From: an uncultured Lachnoclostridium sp.
GTDB lineage: Bacteria; Bacillota; Clostridia; Lachnospirales; Lachnospiraceae
Reading direction: 5' to 3'
DNA length: 64,000 nucleotides
NCBI GenBank assembly: GCA_948330435.1
Contig: CAOJBY010000006.1
Span: 1 to 64,000, forward strand
Each line of letters starts with the position of its first letter. Position 1 is the stretch's first letter. Below the pieces are notes generated by a model. It ran no database searches, was not told the DNA's origin, and worked only from the letters and a program-made list of their open reading frames with translations. The position numbers and the translations under genes are program-made. This document shows, piece by piece, positions 26,256-34,745 of the stretch.

Positions 26256-27083
26256 TCAGCCTTTAAAACACAGACATTTCTCCGGACAGGCCCTCACGCA
26301 TCTGCCACAGCGGATGCACTCCGAAGAACGGGATATCTCATGAAGCGAAAGCCCCACCGGACAGGCTTCCTCACAGGAAAGGCAGGAAATGCACTCTTCC
26401 TTATCCCAATGAATCTGCACCAGACTAAAGCGGTTGAACCAGCCATAGACAGCCCCCAGGGGACATAAATACTGGCAAAAGGGGCGGTAAATCTTCACAG
26501 AAGCAATCAAAAGAAACAGTAAAACTCCCAGTTTCCAGAAAAACAGTCCTCCCGCCTGACTACGCAGCAATTTATTGACTGTAAGCAACGGCAGTGCTCC
26601 AAACAAGGTTCCCGAGGGGCAAAGGTATTTACAAAAGGCCGGAACCTTTGCAAAGCCCCCAAAGAGAAACATAGAGCCAATGCATACCAGGAAGATCAAA
26701 ACTACATATTTTCCATATTTCAATACAGAATGAAAGGGAAGCCGCTTTCTTTTCTGAAACAGGGGGATCTTATGAAGCAGATCCTGAATCAGTCCAAAGG
26801 GACACAGCCACCCGCAGACAAATCTTCCCAAAATACTTCCAAACAGGAAGAAAAATCCCAGAACTCCAAAGGGAATCTGAAATCCCCGTTGATTTAACAA
26901 TGCCTGCAAAGCCCCTATGGGGCAGGATGCCAGGGCACCGGGACAGGAATAGCAGTTCAAGCCCGGAACACAGGCATACTTTAAGGATCCCTGATAGATC
27001 TTACCATTCAGGAATCCATAAGCGTATCCGTTGGTCACAATGGTAAAAAGAAGCTGTACCTTAAGCCGTAAATTTTTTCTCAT
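26256..27083 (-). CDS. 4Fe-4S binding membrane protein, NapH/polyferredoxin type
   Basis: Membrane iron-sulfur protein of 275 residues. The start is MRKNLRLKVQ after GGAGA. Paired CxxxCP motifs recur at the ends of membrane segments (CGWLCPFGLIQDLL, CKYLCPSGTLFGALP, CQYLCPLGAVYGW). The C-terminus has two ferredoxin-type clusters (CISCLSCEEACP and CIRCGRCVRACP). It probably moves electrons across the membrane to the TlpA-like thioredoxin lipoprotein encoded two genes upstream. The set recurs in Clostridia, but its end substrate is uncertain. Confidence 0.85.
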   Translation of the reverse strand: MRKNLRLKVQLLFTIVTNGYAYGFLNGKIYQGSLKYACVPGLNCYSCPGALASCPIGALQALLNQRGFQIPFGVLGFFFLFGSILGRFVCGWLCPFGLIQDLLHKIPLFQKRKRLPFHSVLKYGKYVVLIFLVCIGSMFLFGGFAKVPAFCKYLCPSGTLFGALPLLTVNKLLRSQAGGLFFWKLGVLLFLLIASVKIYRPFCQYLCPLGAVYGWFNRFSLVQIHWDKEECISCLSCEEACPVGLSLHEISRSSECIRCGRCVRACPEKCLCFKG

Positions 27084-27098
27084 AGCTAGTCTCCTAAC

Positions 27099-27130
27099 AG
27101 GGAATGCCGGCCTGTTTTGCGGCATTCCCT
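27099..27130. other. Intercistronic hairpin
   Basis: AGGGAATGCCG (27099-27109) and CGGCATTCCCT (27120-27130) form a perfect 11-bp stem with a 10-base loop between the micro-gene stop codon and the next ribosome binding site. No T run follows. It may set relative expression within the redox operon. Confidence 0.6.
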
Positions 27131-27131
27131 C

Positions 27132-27284
27132 TCACCCGATCCCTATGCATTCAAGGCAGATCATCACTGCCTTTTTCCAAACAGTTCCAAGCTGTCCCTG
27201 GAAAGCTCCAAGGCATAAAAACGCCACACCCATGAGCGTCCCCAAAAGCCAGGATTTTTGTCTACATTTCTTCCAGAAGCCCAT
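27132..27284 (-). CDS. CXXC-motif micro-protein (CD1871A-like)
   Basis: A 50-codon gene found by translating the gap between its neighbours. It has one membrane segment (SWLLGTLMGVAFLCLGAF) and ends MICLECIGIG, with a C-terminal CxxC pair. Small proteins of this kind accompany TlpA-like and NapH-like proteins in Clostridia and are named after C. difficile CD1871A. It overlaps the end of the TlpA-like gene by 23 bases, so translation is coupled. The cysteines probably take part in electron or disulfide transfer. Confidence 0.8.
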   Translation of the reverse strand: MGFWKKCRQKSWLLGTLMGVAFLCLGAFQGQLGTVWKKAVMICLECIGIG

Positions 27285-27834
27285 CGATCTTCTCCTCCCA
27301 CCGAGATTTGTCCATAGCTCCTACCACCACGTCCAGAACCTCTCCCTTTTCATTTAAGAAAAAGGTTGTTGGCACTGCCGTTACCTCTTGAAGAAGTCCG
27401 TAATAGAGGGACTCATTCAAAAGCAAATGGGGATAGTCCGCCCCGGTTTCCTCTATCAAGCCGGCTGCATATGCAATGCTTTCCTCATCCTGTCCCTCCT
27501 GCACATCGCTGATAATGCCGATGAGCTGAAAGTCCTTTGCATCATACTCCGCTGCCAGTTCTCCAAGCTCCGGCATTTCATTTAAGCAGGGATTGCAATA
27601 AGTCGCCCACACGTTAATCATGGTAAGCCTGGAATTTGCCAATACCTCCTGGGAAACGGTATTCCCCTCCATATCCTGACCCTCAAAGGTCAACGCATCC
27701 GAACTTTCATTTTCCGCCGTCTCCTCCGCCGCTTCAGGTGCCGGAGTTTCCGCTGCTTTCTTACCTGAACATCCGGATAAAAGGGCCGCCAGTAAAAGGA
27801 TCGGCAAAATATATTTTTTATTGAATTTGAACAT
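27262..27834 (-). CDS. TlpA-like thioredoxin-fold lipoprotein
   Basis: Exported lipoprotein of 190 residues. The lipobox is LLSGC (Cys22), followed by an Ala/Glu-rich linker to about 47 and a TlpA/ResA-type fold with the active site WATYCNPC (Cys80 and Cys83) and the cis-proline loop VPTTFFLNEKG. It would reduce or shuffle disulfides, or possibly reduce peroxides or methionine sulfoxide partners, at the outer face of the membrane. It is the first gene of the redox operon with the CXXC micro-protein and the 4Fe-4S protein. Confidence 0.88.
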   Translation of the reverse strand: MFKFNKKYILPILLLAALLSGCSGKKAAETPAPEAAEETAENESSDALTFEGQDMEGNTVSQEVLANSRLTMINVWATYCNPCLNEMPELGELAAEYDAKDFQLIGIISDVQEGQDEESIAYAAGLIEETGADYPHLLLNESLYYGLLQEVTAVPTTFFLNEKGEVLDVVVGAMDKSRWEEKIDGLLEEM

Positions 27835-27931
27835 TGTACGTCCTCCTTGCTGTAAGTATCTTACTCATTATAACGCATTTTTCTGATTTTTAATATTTCT
27901 TTTTCATGAAATTTATATTTAGGAAAGAAAG

Positions 27932-27960
27932 TTGCCCTGTTTTCCTATAAATAGTATAAT
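27932..27960 (+). promoter_or_regulatory. Promoter of the WYL pair
   Basis: TTGCCC and a consensus TATAAT are separated by 17 bp. The ATG of the first WYL gene follows 38 bases after the -10. Confidence 0.65.
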
Positions 27961-27997
27961 GCTCTTATGAAAAAAGCACTCTTAAGAAAGGTATTCT

Positions 27998-29227
27998 ATG
28001 TCTGACTTTCAAGAACTTATTAAAAATTTTGAACGGATTCGGGATTATATGCGGCAGTTTTTCCTCTATGGTTTTAAGGTTAGAAGTGAATTCGGGGAGA
28101 AAAGCGGGCGGACCTATGACAACGAACGACGGCGGATTGAAAGCTATCTGAACGGATATATCCATGCCGACTACACCTCCCGTGGAAAACAGGTCTCCGT
28201 GCACATGGACAGCAAGCAGGTTTCCTCCAATCCCCTTTATGCAGCCTGGAAATCCAAAAGCTTTACGGACAATGATCTGCTGCTTCATTTCTTTCTTCTG
28301 GATCTTCTGGGAAACGGGCAGTCTCTCACCGTTCCGGCCCTCTGCAATCTCCTGGCGGAACGCATGGAGACGGTGCCGGATCTTCAGACCGTGCGAAATA
28401 AGTGCCGGGAATATGAACGCCTTGGAATCCTGAAATCGGAAAAGACCGGGAAAGCCTACGCTTACCGTCTCACCCCTCCTCTTGCTATTGAGGAGAATCC
28501 CCTTTATGCGGATTTGATGCAGGCGGTTAAGTTCTGTTCCGAAGCCATGCCCTTTGGCTTTGTGGGAAGCACCCTTTTGGATCGGGAATTTCTTCACAAT
28601 GATCTTTTTTCCTGGAAGCACTATTTTCTTGTACATACCTTAGAGGATCAGGTCCTTTTGGATATCCTTGAGGGGATGCGGGAGCAGCGAATCATTACCT
28701 TTGAGAATCACAGCACCCGTTCCGGAAACCGCACCCAGATTACCGGGCTTCCTTTAGAGATTTTTGTCAGCACCCAGACAGGGCGGCGGTATCTCTGCCT
28801 TTACTTTTTTCCAAAGCAGCGGTTCAACTGCCTGCGGCTGGACTGTATCTCCGGGGTCCGGCTTTTGGATGTCTGTCCGGAATATGAGCTGCATAAAGCA
28901 AAGCTTCAAAAAAACTTACGTTCCTGCTGGGGTGTGTCCTTTGGCGGGTACAGCCGGAATGAAACCCTCTGTATGAAGCTGTCCATTGATGAAAATCGGG
29001 AGCCTTATATCCTGGAACGGCTAAAGCGGGAGGGACGGGGCGGAGAGATCCTGAAAGTCCGGGAAAATGTGTTTTTGTATACGGGTGCATTTTTTGACAC
29101 CAATGAAATGCTCTCTTGGGTAAAATCCTTTACCGGAAGAATCCTGGATCTGCAGTGCTCCAATGAAGCTGTTTTAAAAAAGGTGACGGATGATCTGGAA
29201 ACCATGTATGAAATGTATGGAGAATAG
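27998..29227 (+). CDS. WYL-domain regulator 1
   Basis: Protein of 409 residues. The N-terminal part contains an unusual extended helical region and a winged helix (LTVPALCNLLAERM, LQTVRNKCREYERLGILKS). A WYL-type domain begins near 225 (MREQRIITFENHSTRSGNR, GLPLEIFVSTQTGRRYLCLY) and a WCX-like tail follows. WYL proteins bind nucleic acid or nucleotide ligands and often regulate defence or stress genes. The second WYL gene follows after only three bases, so the two are probably obligate partners. The targets are unknown. Confidence 0.82.
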   Translation: MSDFQELIKNFERIRDYMRQFFLYGFKVRSEFGEKSGRTYDNERRRIESYLNGYIHADYTSRGKQVSVHMDSKQVSSNPLYAAWKSKSFTDNDLLLHFFLLDLLGNGQSLTVPALCNLLAERMETVPDLQTVRNKCREYERLGILKSEKTGKAYAYRLTPPLAIEENPLYADLMQAVKFCSEAMPFGFVGSTLLDREFLHNDLFSWKHYFLVHTLEDQVLLDILEGMREQRIITFENHSTRSGNRTQITGLPLEIFVSTQTGRRYLCLYFFPKQRFNCLRLDCISGVRLLDVCPEYELHKAKLQKNLRSCWGVSFGGYSRNETLCMKLSIDENREPYILERLKREGRGGEILKVRENVFLYTGAFFDTNEMLSWVKSFTGRILDLQCSNEAVLKKVTDDLETMYEMYGE

Positions 29228-29230
29228 GCA

Positions 29231-30226
29231 ATGGAATTATTTGAAGAAATCTATGGTTCTTATTTTCAGGCCGTAAGAAAAATATTATTGGATGCAAAGG
29301 TCCGGCCCCTTAACCGGAAAGAAATGGAGACGGATATCTTAAGCGTGTCCTCCTTAGAGAGCACTCTTGTGATTCTTCCCAAGCTTCTTTCCGGTGCCTG
29401 GAGTCCGCTTCTTACCCCTGCGGGCGACGGACGCTTTGCCTGTGCATTGGGAGATGAAAGCCTTTTAAAGCTTCCCCTCACCAAATTGCAGCAATCCTGG
29501 ATAAAGGCACTGCTTTCGGATCCCCGTTTTCGGCTCTTTTTTCCGGACGATTCCCTGGTGCGGCTGGAAGAAGCATTTCGTGACGTTCCGGCACTGTATG
29601 ATCCTCTGGATTTTCACTATTTTGATCGGTATCTGGACGGCGACCCTTATGAGGATCCCGCTTACCGCAGGATCTTTCAGACACTTTTAAGGGCTATGAC
29701 CGATCGATGTCCTGTATACACCGCTTACGAAAGCCAGAAAGGGAAAGCAGGCACCTTTGAGGTTCTGCCCTGCCGTTTTCAGTATTCCGGGAAGAATGAC
29801 AGGTTTCGCCTGCTCTGCGTTTCCCTGAATCATGGCCGTCCCCGGGAGTTTCATGTTATGAATGTGGCAAGGATACAGGCCTGCCATATCTCCAAGACTC
29901 CTGTTCCGAAAGACTTTGACTGGGACATCTCCCGTTTTGTAACGCAGGCACCGGAACCGGTCCGGATTCGGATTCATAATGAACGTAATGCTTTGGAACG
30001 GTGTATGCTGCGATTTGCCCACTATGAAAAGCAGACGGTCTATGAGCCGGAAACCAATACCTGGCTTTGCTCTATCTACTACGATCCCGCTGATGAGACG
30101 GAGCTTTTGATTGAGCTTTTATCCTTTGGGCCTGTGATACGAATCCTTGGTCCGGAGTCATTCCTTACAGAAGTGCGTAAAAGGATGCGGCGGCAGCATG
30201 AGCTGTTGTATTCGGAGCTAGTATAA
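29231..30226 (+). CDS. WYL-domain regulator 2
   Basis: Protein of 331 residues paired with the previous one. The N-terminal half is helical (LIILPK-type strands, PLTKLQQSWIKALLSDPRF) and a WYL domain lies near 150-225 (DRCPVYTAYESQKG, VLPCRFQYSGKNDRFRLLC). The last codons, GTA TAA, are supplied by the terminal repeat of the MITE-like element that begins at 30221. The natural C-terminus may therefore have been shortened or altered by that insertion. Confidence 0.8.
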   Translation: MELFEEIYGSYFQAVRKILLDAKVRPLNRKEMETDILSVSSLESTLVILPKLLSGAWSPLLTPAGDGRFACALGDESLLKLPLTKLQQSWIKALLSDPRFRLFFPDDSLVRLEEAFRDVPALYDPLDFHYFDRYLDGDPYEDPAYRRIFQTLLRAMTDRCPVYTAYESQKGKAGTFEVLPCRFQYSGKNDRFRLLCVSLNHGRPREFHVMNVARIQACHISKTPVPKDFDWDISRFVTQAPEPVRIRIHNERNALERCMLRFAHYEKQTVYEPETNTWLCSIYYDPADETELLIELLSFGPVIRILGPESFLTEVRKRMRRQHELLYSELV

Positions 30227-30380
30227 CGAAAATTAAGTTTTGGATAGTTTGACGCAGAATATTTTTCTGAGAGTGCTACTTCACAAACGCAGGCGTAGCG
30301 GGGCTACGGCGAGGCTTGGGGAGTAGTGCTATCAGGAAAATAGGCAAGTCAAACTACCAATAACTTAATATTCGTTATAC
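30221..30380. mobile_element. MITE-like element with long terminal inverted repeats
   Basis: A non-coding 160-bp element begins GTATAACGAA and ends TTCGTTATAC. The arms remain complementary with mismatches for about 60 bp (TAGTTTGAC with GTCAAACTA; GTGCTACTTC with GGAGTAGTGC). The centre is GC-rich (GTAGCGGGGCTACGGCGAGG). No transposase is present, so it would be moved in trans or act as an RNA hairpin. It abuts the WYL2 gene, whose stop codon lies inside it. Confidence 0.75.
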
Positions 30381-30444
30381 TAAAGGGCTAAAATCAGGTT
30401 TCTCCTGTTTCCTGCTTTTTCAAAGCTCCTGGTACAATGTTGTA

Positions 30445-31266
30445 CTAGGAGGTGGGCTTTCTAAGAGGACAGTCCGACATGCTGATCTTGTTCTTCAATG
30501 TATTCAGCCCGCAGTCCACCAGATAGTCCTGGAGGATTGGTATGGACTGGGAGGATGTGGGACCAATAATGATCTCCCCGAACAATTCCGACATATGAAG
30601 CCCCAGTCTTCCGCACATCCGGTTCAGGTCAAGAGGATAATACTTCTTAATCCGCCCCGCTGATACGTGGTATTTTGGTTCCACGGCAAATTCATTTAAG
30701 ATAAACGGAGAGATCACCAGCCTGCGTTCTTTCTCTCTTGCAAAGGAGGGGTGCTTAAAAGCCGCCGACTGTATCCATGCATCATTCATAAGCTCCCGCA
30801 GCCTTTGCTGTATGTCGGGCGATTCCCTTTCCTCCATCATAAGCTGATAAAATTCTCCCACAAGCCGGTGCTCCCGCATATCTTTCTGATAATACACGGT
30901 CTGCAGGGATACTGCTCCTCCCGTCATCTTCTGTAGCAGATTTTCATGAAAGGCAATGCAGACACCCTGGCCCAGATGGCCGTACCTCTCCCACTGGGCG
31001 GCATCATCCCTGTATTTGGAAAAGCAGGCCGCATAGGCGGAATAGTGGAATTTTTCTTCTAACTCCCCCCGGAAAAGCTCCTCTATCACCTGGCTTTTCT
31101 CTTCCTCACCGTCTGCCTGTAACCGTTCCATAACGGCACGGCACAAGCCGTTCATAAAAAATCGCATTTCCGAAGTGTCATTCATATTCAGAATATTATT
31201 CAGCCGCAATTCCGCACAGCGGATGATGCCGTCAAAGGCTGCAAAGTCTGTGTAATGGTATAGCAT
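30445..31266 (-). CDS. DUF2971 family protein
   Basis: Protein of 273 residues with the DUF2971 layout. The start is MLYHYTDFAAFDGIIRCAELRLNN split by the family as YHYT...L..I...LRL. NDTSEMRFF, AACFSKYRDDAAQWERYGHLGQG (in two blocks) and PSFAREKERRLV follow. GGAGG stands before the ATG. Such proteins are often found in defence islands and may be ADP-ribosyl-type or toxin-like, but no activity is established to my knowledge. It lies downstream of the restriction cluster on the same strand. Confidence 0.82.
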   Translation of the reverse strand: MLYHYTDFAAFDGIIRCAELRLNNILNMNDTSEMRFFMNGLCRAVMERLQADGEEEKSQVIEELFRGELEEKFHYSAYAACFSKYRDDAAQWERYGHLGQGVCIAFHENLLQKMTGGAVSLQTVYYQKDMREHRLVGEFYQLMMEERESPDIQQRLRELMNDAWIQSAAFKHPSFAREKERRLVISPFILNEFAVEPKYHVSAGRIKKYYPLDLNRMCGRLGLHMSELFGEIIIGPTSSQSIPILQDYLVDCGLNTLKNKISMSDCPLRKPTS

Positions 31267-31451
31267 TGTTTTACCTCCATAAGGTTTTTGCTGCTACGAT
31301 ATAATAAGATTTTCCAGGTAAACGAAAATGCATACGAGCAATCTTCAAATTTCTGCTTTTTGACATATTATCTTTCTAAAAAGCTTACTATCATGTTCCT
31401 ACTGCATAAAACTTACATAAAAATTTGACAAGCCTGACTATTAAAAATTCC

Positions 31452-32171
31452 TTAAAATAGAAAATCACTTATGTAATTACATATAACGCCTAAAACCGTA
31501 CCAATAGCAACCGTACCTATCAAAAACTTTCTTATCACTTCGTTTTTCTTCTCTATTAATTCATTCTGTCCCACTCTAAATTCTGTGCATGGAAACAGAT
31601 TTCTTTTCCATCTGACAAAAGGAGGCAGTATACAAATCAGAAAACTTCCACCCAACCATATACCTATTATTAGATACTGAATCATTATTGGAAAAATTAT
31701 TTCTCTCTCATTGGTATACACGCATATCATTATGAACGCAAAAGTTAATAGTATCAACATAATTGGCAGCGTCGATAATACTCGATAATTTAACCTGAAA
31801 TTTTTTAAGCATAGCTCTATTTTATTTTTTAATAACAAATAATCATCACCATTGTTAAAACAAAATTTTATTTCAGTGGACGCCTGTTCACTATTATCAA
31901 ATACCATGGTAATTTTATTACTATCATATTCTTTCCCTAGTCTAATATCAATTTCCATCTTAACAATTCGATACGGTTTTTTATCAAAATATTCAAAGCA
32001 TTCATCAATACTACCAAATGTACATTTCGTACTATTTGTACACTCTGCAATAATTTTTAAAATGGAATTTTCATTATATTGTGTAAATACATCTTCCAAA
32101 CTTAACAACAATTGTCTATCGATCTTATGTCCGACTGAATACCTATGTATTTGAAAAACTTCTTCTTTCAT
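31452..32171 (-). CDS. Uncharacterised membrane protein, restriction-operon end
   Basis: Not recognised. It has 239 residues with a soluble N-terminal part (1-130) and three hydrophobic segments (about 134-153, 160-182 and 210-232). GAGAGG lies before the ATG. It starts ten bases after the stop of the 348-aa membrane protein, and both follow hsdS closely, so they appear cotranscribed with the type I system. The composition is AT-rich like the whole restriction block. It could be an accessory effector or an unrelated passenger. Confidence 0.6.
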   Translation of the reverse strand: MKEEVFQIHRYSVGHKIDRQLLLSLEDVFTQYNENSILKIIAECTNSTKCTFGSIDECFEYFDKKPYRIVKMEIDIRLGKEYDSNKITMVFDNSEQASTEIKFCFNNGDDYLLLKNKIELCLKNFRLNYRVLSTLPIMLILLTFAFIMICVYTNEREIIFPIMIQYLIIGIWLGGSFLICILPPFVRWKRNLFPCTEFRVGQNELIEKKNEVIRKFLIGTVAIGTVLGVICNYISDFLF

Positions 32172-32181
32172 AAATTCCTCT

Positions 32182-33228
32182 CTATTTTTCTGTTGGCTTT
32201 ACTCTTTCTATCCAACCATGTTTTGTTGTTATAAGATAGTTTTGCTTATTGGGAAATTCGTTTTTATTCACCTTTCCATAAGCATACACTAATACCTGAG
32301 TTATTTCATAATCGACATCATATTGATATTGCCGATAATATGCATTTTCATCTTCACTAGTTAAAGACTCCTGCAATTCCCAGACCCAATCAAATAAAAG
32401 TGATTTATTTGCTCCATGTCCTTTAAAGTATAAATTGAAATGATAAATCTTATTTTTTATTGCCTTTATCTGTTTCGTCTGCTTCTGATAAAGATTATAA
32501 AATATATGTTGACGTATTGATTTATTAGCAAAGATAAAATTCAAATTACCATATGTTGAACTCAGCTCTCTTGTTCTAACATCATTAAATGCAATATATG
32601 ATTTCATTGCATCTTCTAATTCCTGGTTATATTTTTCTATTTTCTTTTTTAATTCTTCATTCAAATATTTTTTCTTCGCTTTAGAAGTAGTGAAAATTTT
32701 TTTTACATCATCATCTGTCCGTTCCCAAAGATATTCCTTAAATCTTATTTCTGCATCATGTGTGATTTTGTCTAAAAACAAGTCACAAATTTCTTGTGTT
32801 ACGCCAGCGTCTTCTACATTTTTTAATTGCTTCAAAAGATGCTTGTTATGTCTTTTGGCATTTTCATTACAATCTAATTCTCCAAGCAGATTTCGCACCA
32901 ATTCTTTTGGTTCATCTGGAAATATGTATTTTATTTTCATAAATGCTCTTTGCAATTCTTCCGATTCCAAATACATATTCTCAAGAGATTTTCGCCGTTC
33001 ATATAGATAATCTCCTCTGGCAATTAAGAAAGTTACAAATGCACTTGTAAATATACCACTTGAGATAGTTAATCCATATTGTTTCCATAAAGATAATAAT
33101 TCCCTATTCTTAAAATCCTCAAACAGGTTCAAATATCTATACATCCTAAACTGTAAGAATGTAAATGTTATTACTCCCAAAATCGTTAAAACTACAGAAA
33201 TAATAACTGTTGATTTTTTGCTTGTCAT
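32182..33228 (-). CDS. Uncharacterised two-helix membrane protein, restriction-operon linked
   Basis: Not recognised. It has 348 residues. Two membrane helices are near the N-terminus (8-28 and 50-69), followed by a long charged, helical cytosolic region (ARGDYLYERRKSLENMYLE onward) rich in Lys, Glu and Tyr. It begins 46 bases after the hsdS stop codon. The two-helix anchor with a cytosolic domain is the shape of several phage-defence effectors, but nothing in the sequence proves a defence role. Confidence 0.6.
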   Translation of the reverse strand: MTSKKSTVIISVVLTILGVITFTFLQFRMYRYLNLFEDFKNRELLSLWKQYGLTISSGIFTSAFVTFLIARGDYLYERRKSLENMYLESEELQRAFMKIKYIFPDEPKELVRNLLGELDCNENAKRHNKHLLKQLKNVEDAGVTQEICDLFLDKITHDAEIRFKEYLWERTDDDVKKIFTTSKAKKKYLNEELKKKIEKYNQELEDAMKSYIAFNDVRTRELSSTYGNLNFIFANKSIRQHIFYNLYQKQTKQIKAIKNKIYHFNLYFKGHGANKSLLFDWVWELQESLTSEDENAYYRQYQYDVDYEITQVLVYAYGKVNKNEFPNKQNYLITTKHGWIERVKPTEK

Positions 33229-33273
33229 TTTTACATTTTACCCTTTTTCTTTTCCTGTATTATACAACGCCCA

Positions 33274-34743
33274 CTATAACGTTTCACACAGTGGAATCAG
33301 CTGTTCCAATCTTTCTACTATTCGTTCTTGTTCTTCAAATGATGGAACGGGAACCAAAGCTCTATAAAATCTGTCATCATTGATAGCTGGATAAGCTACT
33401 CCTTTTGCATTTTCTGTAGAATTCACATAGTTATCAAATTCGGGTGACAGCATATAATATAGCAGAAATTTATTTACTACCCCTATACAGCAAGTCATTA
33501 CTGCGAACCCTGTACTTGCAATTGGTTCTTTTTCAAATTTTTTATCAACAATGCACATATTATGCAGGTAAGGTCTAACTGTCGCATATAAAACATCCCC
33601 ATAATTTACAATTTTTCTTGCTCTTGAGGGTGCTTCACTTGCTTCAATAATATTCTCGCCGTCATTCAATTTTTGATGAATATTATCAATTGAGCCTATA
33701 TCTATATAAGAAAAACATTTATCTGGTTTTTTCTGCCCTCTATTATATACAATATCTCTTAATCTTACCCATTTCCAGTTCTCAGGAATCTCAAATGGTA
33801 TCTCGTTCCTTTCAATAGGTGGCAATATCTTTTCTTTTCTAATTTTTTGTTCTTTTATAAGTTGCTTTTTTTCCTCCTTAGTAGCATTCAGCATCTCTTC
33901 GACCGAACTATCATTTTCTAATCGTTCTGTTAACTTACCTTGCATTGCTGCATGTAAAAAAGCATTTTTCATATCATTGGAAAATTTATTTTCAAGATCC
34001 ACCAACTCTTTTTCCACTTTCTCATAATCGTCAATTTTTTCCATAAGGTCATCAACTCTATCAACAATACGTTGTTGTTCTTCAATAGGTGGAAGTACTA
34101 CCAAAGTATTAGCTATCTTATCTAATACCCAATTTTTATTTCCAATACCTTTCGTATTTTTAATTGCCTGTTGCTGAACTAAGGGACTATAAATCATGTA
34201 ATAAAAAAAATTGGGGTTTATATATTTATGATTAAATTTTAAAAGAGCTACACTTACAAAAAGGCTAAATTGTTCATCTGTATCAACAATAGCAGGAACA
34301 CCAGTTGTTCCAACCTTTGACAAAAGAATATCTCCCTTTTCAGGATCACATCTTTCATACAATTCTTCATGTTTTTTTTGACTAATATATTTTGTATTAT
34401 CTAAAAACAATCGTCCTGTACTCATATCTTTCACAGAAACAAACTTCACACCACTCTCCGTATATTTAGGTGTTTTATGCGTCCCATCCGTTAATTTATA
34501 TACCAGGCTTCCTAAAGTTATCCATTTCCATGCCGGCGGAATAGCAAAGGGAACTTCTGTCTTATTTTCAGGAAATAAAAGTTTATCTCTTTTTATTTCT
34601 TTTTTTTCTATTCTGGCGTTTTTATCTTCCAAAATAGCTTTTAGCATCTCATCAACGGAACTATCCTTTTCAAGCTGTTTTGTCAACTTTCCTTGTAAAG
34701 CTGCCTGTAACACAGCATTTCTTAAATCTTGTGCCAATACCAT
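33274..34743 (-). CDS. hsdS: Type I restriction-modification specificity subunit
   Basis: Subunit of 489 residues that sets the DNA target. Two target-recognition domains (about 75-235 and 320-480) are separated by helical spacers. The spacers are direct internal repeats: LQAALQGKLTKQLEKDSSVD near residue 13 and LHAAMQGKLTERLENDSSVE near 265. Each TRD begins after an IPPAWKWITLGSL or IPENWKWVRLRDI segment. GGAGG stands just before the ATG, two bases after the hsdM stop. The repeated spacers would allow domain exchange by recombination. The target sequence cannot be predicted. Confidence 0.92.
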   Translation of the reverse strand: MVLAQDLRNAVLQAALQGKLTKQLEKDSSVDEMLKAILEDKNARIEKKEIKRDKLLFPENKTEVPFAIPPAWKWITLGSLVYKLTDGTHKTPKYTESGVKFVSVKDMSTGRLFLDNTKYISQKKHEELYERCDPEKGDILLSKVGTTGVPAIVDTDEQFSLFVSVALLKFNHKYINPNFFYYMIYSPLVQQQAIKNTKGIGNKNWVLDKIANTLVVLPPIEEQQRIVDRVDDLMEKIDDYEKVEKELVDLENKFSNDMKNAFLHAAMQGKLTERLENDSSVEEMLNATKEEKKQLIKEQKIRKEKILPPIERNEIPFEIPENWKWVRLRDIVYNRGQKKPDKCFSYIDIGSIDNIHQKLNDGENIIEASEAPSRARKIVNYGDVLYATVRPYLHNMCIVDKKFEKEPIASTGFAVMTCCIGVVNKFLLYYMLSPEFDNYVNSTENAKGVAYPAINDDRFYRALVPVPSFEEQERIVERLEQLIPLCETL

Positions 34744-34745
34744 TG

